Positions 61,377 through 64,000 of a DNA stretch of 64,000 bases are shown one piece after another; position 1 is the stretch's first letter, and each line of letters begins with the position of its first letter. The position numbers and the translations under genes are program-made. The notes below the pieces were generated by a model. It saw only the letters and a program-made list of their open reading frames with translations. It had not been told where the DNA came from and did not search any database. This DNA comes from Antarcticirhabdus aurantiaca (GTDB lineage Bacteria > Pseudomonadota > Alphaproteobacteria > Rhizobiales > Rhizobiaceae). The stretch is from NCBI RefSeq assembly GCF_009765365.1, contig NZ_VTOM01000016.1, positions 81,592 to 145,591 of the forward strand, in the 5' to 3' direction.

Positions 61377-61887
61377 GACCGAAGGCGCCGCCGGACACAG
61401 CCCCGCCTGTCGCGCAGCGACCGGTCCGCCGCAAGCCGATCAAGCCCCGTCGATCGTGCGCAATTTCCGAGTCTGACGATCTCGAAATTGGGGCATCGAT
61501 CGAATCCAGGGCAGCGCCGTTCCGGATCTTGATCGGGGTGAGTCATCTATTCACGCGAAATGGGTTGAGTCAGGATGACGCGCGTTTCGCAGAAACCCTG
61601 CAATGCAGGGCCTTCGTGAAGTCAGCGAGTCAGATGCAGTGACGCCCCAAGGGTGCCCTAACGCGTCGTTGGGACTGAGCTCCTAGAAGCACAATCTGAC
61701 TCAATCTATGCTTGGCCGCGATTCATCCCCCTGAAAGCAGCCTACCTTGTCGCGTTCGAGGAAAGGCGCGCCGAACGGAGGTCCCAGCCGTCGGCACCTC
61801 GGCACCCAAATGCCGATCGGAGCCATCGCATGTTGAAGCTTGCACAGCCCCACCGAGCATGCCCTCGTGTAAACGAAGGAGTGCGAG
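61377..61887. other. Non-coding region after tniQ-like 3
   Basis: No gene. Contains a cluster of GAGTCA motifs described separately. Confidence 0.4.
61540..61703. repeat. Cluster of GAGTCA/TGACTC motifs
   Basis: GAGTCA occurs at 61540, 61567 and 61627 and its complement TGACTC at 61697. TTGACTCAAG also occurs at the candidate transposon end near 31145. Repeated short sites like this are expected at TnsB-bound ends, but the match is short. Confidence 0.3.
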
Positions 61888-62214
61888 ATGAGCATTGAGA
61901 GACTGAGTCTCAGGCATAGGGTGAAGAGCGGCAGCCTCGGCCCCGCCACGGAAGCGCTGTCGCGCGAGGAGCTCGACCGGCTGGTCGATGACGTGGTCAG
62001 CGACCTCACGGTGCTGAAGCTCAAGGTGACGCCGGACAACATCCGCGACTACGTGGAGAACAACGTCCGCATCAACGTGGACATCGGCCGGTACCTCGCG
62101 CCGAGTGCTTCCGACCTCGAGGACGCGTTGGGCCAGTCGCGCTTGGAGGCCAAGTGCGCCGAGCATGTCGGCGCCGACGCGGATGAAGAGGACGCGCCTA
62201 AGTTCGGCCGTTGA
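61888..62214 (+). CDS. Small hypothetical protein
   Basis: This 108-aa protein starts MSIERLSLRHRVKSGSLGPA after AAGGAG. It is mainly helical with a middle segment ELDRLVDDVVSDLTVLKLKV and an acidic tail (EHVGADADEEDAPKFG). No family was recognised. Monocistronic, with an unusually good ribosome binding site for this region. Confidence 0.65.
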   Translation: MSIERLSLRHRVKSGSLGPATEALSREELDRLVDDVVSDLTVLKLKVTPDNIRDYVENNVRINVDIGRYLAPSASDLEDALGQSRLEAKCAEHVGADADEEDAPKFGR

Positions 62215-62714
62215 CGCTGGCCGGCGAAACGGGCCGATCCGGTGAACCGGGCGGCGCGTCGTCCGCACGCCTGCGCAACGCACCGAGCGTCCCCGATGCC
62301 CGAAGCGGGCGCTCGAGCCGACGTGCCTGCGTCCGCCTCGCCGGGACGGGTTGCGGCAAAGGAAGCCCCAAGGCGACCACAGCAATTCGGAACACATCAA
62401 GCACCGCGTCGGGCACCCTGCCAAGGTGCCGACGCCACGACTGCGCCCTTCGGCTCAGCATTGACCTCATCGGACTGAGGCACATCCCTCGGGGACGCCA
62501 CGCGTCCCCTGCCCCGCTACTCCATCGAGCGCGACACCGGGTCGACCGTTCCCAACACCGAAGTCGCGGGCGTCCGGAAGGCGGTTCAGCTTGCGCCGTC
62601 GGCACCTTGCGACCACGCCGTGAGGCCGCGCTCTCGAGTATCGCCCGGGCACCGGCTTCGAGGTGTCCGACGACGCTTTCCGGTAGGCCCACCCCCCTTC
62701 GCCGCAGACAGCGT
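62215..62714. other. Non-coding stretch
   Basis: No supportable gene on either strand. Confidence 0.4.
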
Positions 62715-62804
62715 GTGGATCGGCATTGAGGTTCGAAGCCAATCGGCGTGCTAAGCCACTAATCAGATTGAGGTTGCTAGGGTCATCATCACCGCCGATC
62801 CACA
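62715..62804 (+). repeat. Dispersed repeat with perfect inverted ends
   Basis: TGTGGATCGGC at the left and GCCGATCCACA at the right are perfect 11-bp inverted repeats, 90 bp apart. The centre (TTCGAAGCCAATCGGCGTGC, AGATTGAGGTTG) follows the family. It cuts off the 5' part of the DUF4214 gene. Confidence 0.72.
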
Positions 62805-62805
62805 G

Positions 62806-63696
62806 GGTGGCACGCTAAGCTTCGGGGCCCGCACCCTTCGCATCAGCTACCAGGGCGGCGACGGCAACGACGTTACCCTCACCGACACGACCGGGCTCCT
62901 GGTCCGGCCCGAGGCCTTCGGCACGATCGTCACCAGCCCCGACAGCGCGGCGGGCCAGATCTTCGGCCTCTACGAGGCGCTCCTGAACCGGGCGCCGGAC
63001 GCGCTGGGCCTCAGCGACTTTGCCGCCGCGATCGAGGCGGGGGCGAGCCTGACGCAGGTCGCAGGCGCGATCCTCACCTCGCCCGAATACGGGTCGAAGC
63101 CGGCGCCGACGAGCCCCGCCGCCTTTGTCGGGAGCCTCTACGCCAATCTTCTGAACCGCGCCCCCGACCCGGCCGGCCTGGAGCACTGGACGAGCCAGAT
63201 CGCGGGCGGGGCGAGCCAAGCATCCGTGGCGGTCGCGATCGCGACCTCGGCGGAGGCGAAGGCCCTGCTTTCGCCGAGCTTTGCAAAGGGCGTGTTCGTG
63301 GCGGATGCGAGCGAGGCGGGAGTGGCGCGCCTTTACCACGTCCTCCTCGACCGCGCGCCCGATGCCGGCGGCTTGCAGACCTTCGCGGCCCTCGTCGAGG
63401 CGGGCGGCGGCGGGCTCGCCGGCGAGGCGGCGCGGCTCTTGCAGGTCGCCGCCTCGATACTGGCCTCGCCCGAATACGCGAGCAAGCATGCGGGCGAGAG
63501 CGCGGCGGCGTTCGTGGCCGATCTCTACGCCGACGCGCTCGGCCGAGCGCCGGATGCGGGCGGGCAGGCCTTCTACCTCGATGCCCTGTCGCAGGGCGCT
63601 TCGCGCGCCGAGATCGCGCTCGCCTTCGCCCAGAGCCCCGAGGCGCGGGTGCACCTCGTCGGCCAGGTGGAACTCGAACAGTACCTCGCCGCCTGA
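62806..63696 (+). pseudogene. DUF4214 protein, 5'-truncated
   Basis: The frame reads GGTLSFGARTLRISYQGGDG, NDVTLTDT, a typical end of a secreted beta-rich or autotransporter-like passenger, then four DUF4214 units: LYEALLNRAPDALGLSDFAA, LYANLLNRAPDPAGLEHWTS, LYHVLLDRAPDAGGLQTFAA and LYADALGRAPDAGGQAFYLD. It ends EQYLAA. DUF4214 is common in secreted calcium-binding or S-layer-like proteins. The start is missing: the frame opens out of the repeat at 62715-62804. An internal GTG at 63226 could give 156 aa. Confidence 0.75.
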
Positions 63697-63935
63697 TCCC
63701 CTCACATCGCCGCCTCGAGCGTGAGGGGCGACATCGTCGCGTGACCAGGACCTCGGATTGGAGGCACGATCGTCGCCCTCGTGCCCTCTTCTTGCGCCTT
63801 CGCTGCCAAGCGGATTGAAAGCTTGCCATCCCCGCCGAGCCGGCTGGCGGAGACGTCGCGGTGAATCTGCTTCCGACCCTGGCTGTGTCAAAACCCTGCT
63901 CATGCTATCTTCTTCAGGGTGGTCTGGAGGATGGC
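63697..63935. other. Intergenic, left side of an IS1182-type element
   Basis: No gene. The IS left end should lie here; its inverted repeat cannot be defined without the right end. Confidence 0.4.
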
Positions 63936-64000
63936 ATGGGACGCTTCGTTGTCGGCGCCGATCGCGATCAGGCGACGCTGTTCCCGCCCTGCCTCGAGGA
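63936..64000 (+). mobile_element. IS1182-family transposase, N-terminal start (partial)
   Basis: After GGAGG, ATG 63936 starts MGRFVVGADRDQATLFPPCL, the typical opening of IS1182-family transposases (M-x-RF-x-G-x-x-R-x-Q-x-TLFP-x-x-L). The rest lies beyond the window. Confidence 0.75.

Noticed and set aside
61790..61850. Another dispersed-repeat copy near ATGCCGATCGGAGCC
   Set aside because: Only about 25 bp match; the ends are not present.
1..64000. CRISPR array
   Set aside because: No regularly spaced short repeats with unique spacers; the repeats found are dispersed and no cas gene is seen. The Tn7-like block is therefore not a CRISPR-associated transposon on this evidence.

Overview
The window looks like an accessory region from a high-GC alphaproteobacterium, most likely Methylobacterium or Methylorubrum. 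The evidence is the high GC, the mix of small genes (DUF1127, DUF992, BON-domain, DUF892, receiver-only response regulators, DUF4214) and the IS families seen. No ribosomal, replication or central-metabolism genes are present, so I cannot tell chromosome from plasmid. Family names are from reading motifs; no database search was run.

Layout. 0-11 kb: DUF1127, a homocysteine methyltransferase, a small gene coupled to a soluble FtsH-like AAA/M41 protein, a ParD/ParE pair, a broken IS1595 transposase, a NUDIX gene with an in-frame stop, and BON and DUF892 stress genes. 11.4-21.5 kb: a divergent cluster of a 1202-aa STAND-like NTPase, a DUF4407-like membrane protein, two exported proteins (one with a Tat signal), small unknowns and a VirD4/TraG-like ATPase, with no relaxase or VirB genes. 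21.6-31 kb: a DprA-like gene, XRE and DUF5983-like genes, two receiver-only regulators flanking a PAS protein, a two-gene unknown pair, a GAF protein and MarR. 31.5-41.9 kb: a Tn7-like transposition block. 42.8-44.2 kb: an XRE/GNAT operon. 44.7-47.9 kb: a multi-PAS hybrid histidine kinase. 48.2-51.6 kb: gene fragments (patatin, DUF4239, WD40) and an Rpn-like nuclease. 52-64 kb: two more TniQ-type targeting genes, an aberrant tRNA-Gly, an intact IS110, small unknowns, a truncated DUF4214 protein and the start of an IS1182 transposase.

The most notable system is the Tn7-like block. It has a complete tnsA-tnsB-tnsC-tniQ core. Upstream lie three proteins that align with the N-terminal DNA-binding part of the same TnsB but lack the DDE domain, and a TnsA-like protein that has lost its catalytic residues and is translationally coupled to a PIN-domain protein. 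Two further ~640-660-aa TniQ paralogues, with no tnsABC of their own, lie 10 and 17 kb downstream. One core may therefore serve three target selectors.

A second unifying feature is a family of about 17 dispersed ~92-bp repeats with inverted ends (TGTGGATCGGC / GCCGATCAACA). Copies sit at the edges of most modules, largely alternate in orientation, and coincide with the broken ends of several genes. They look like a miniature element or recombination site that has shaped this island.
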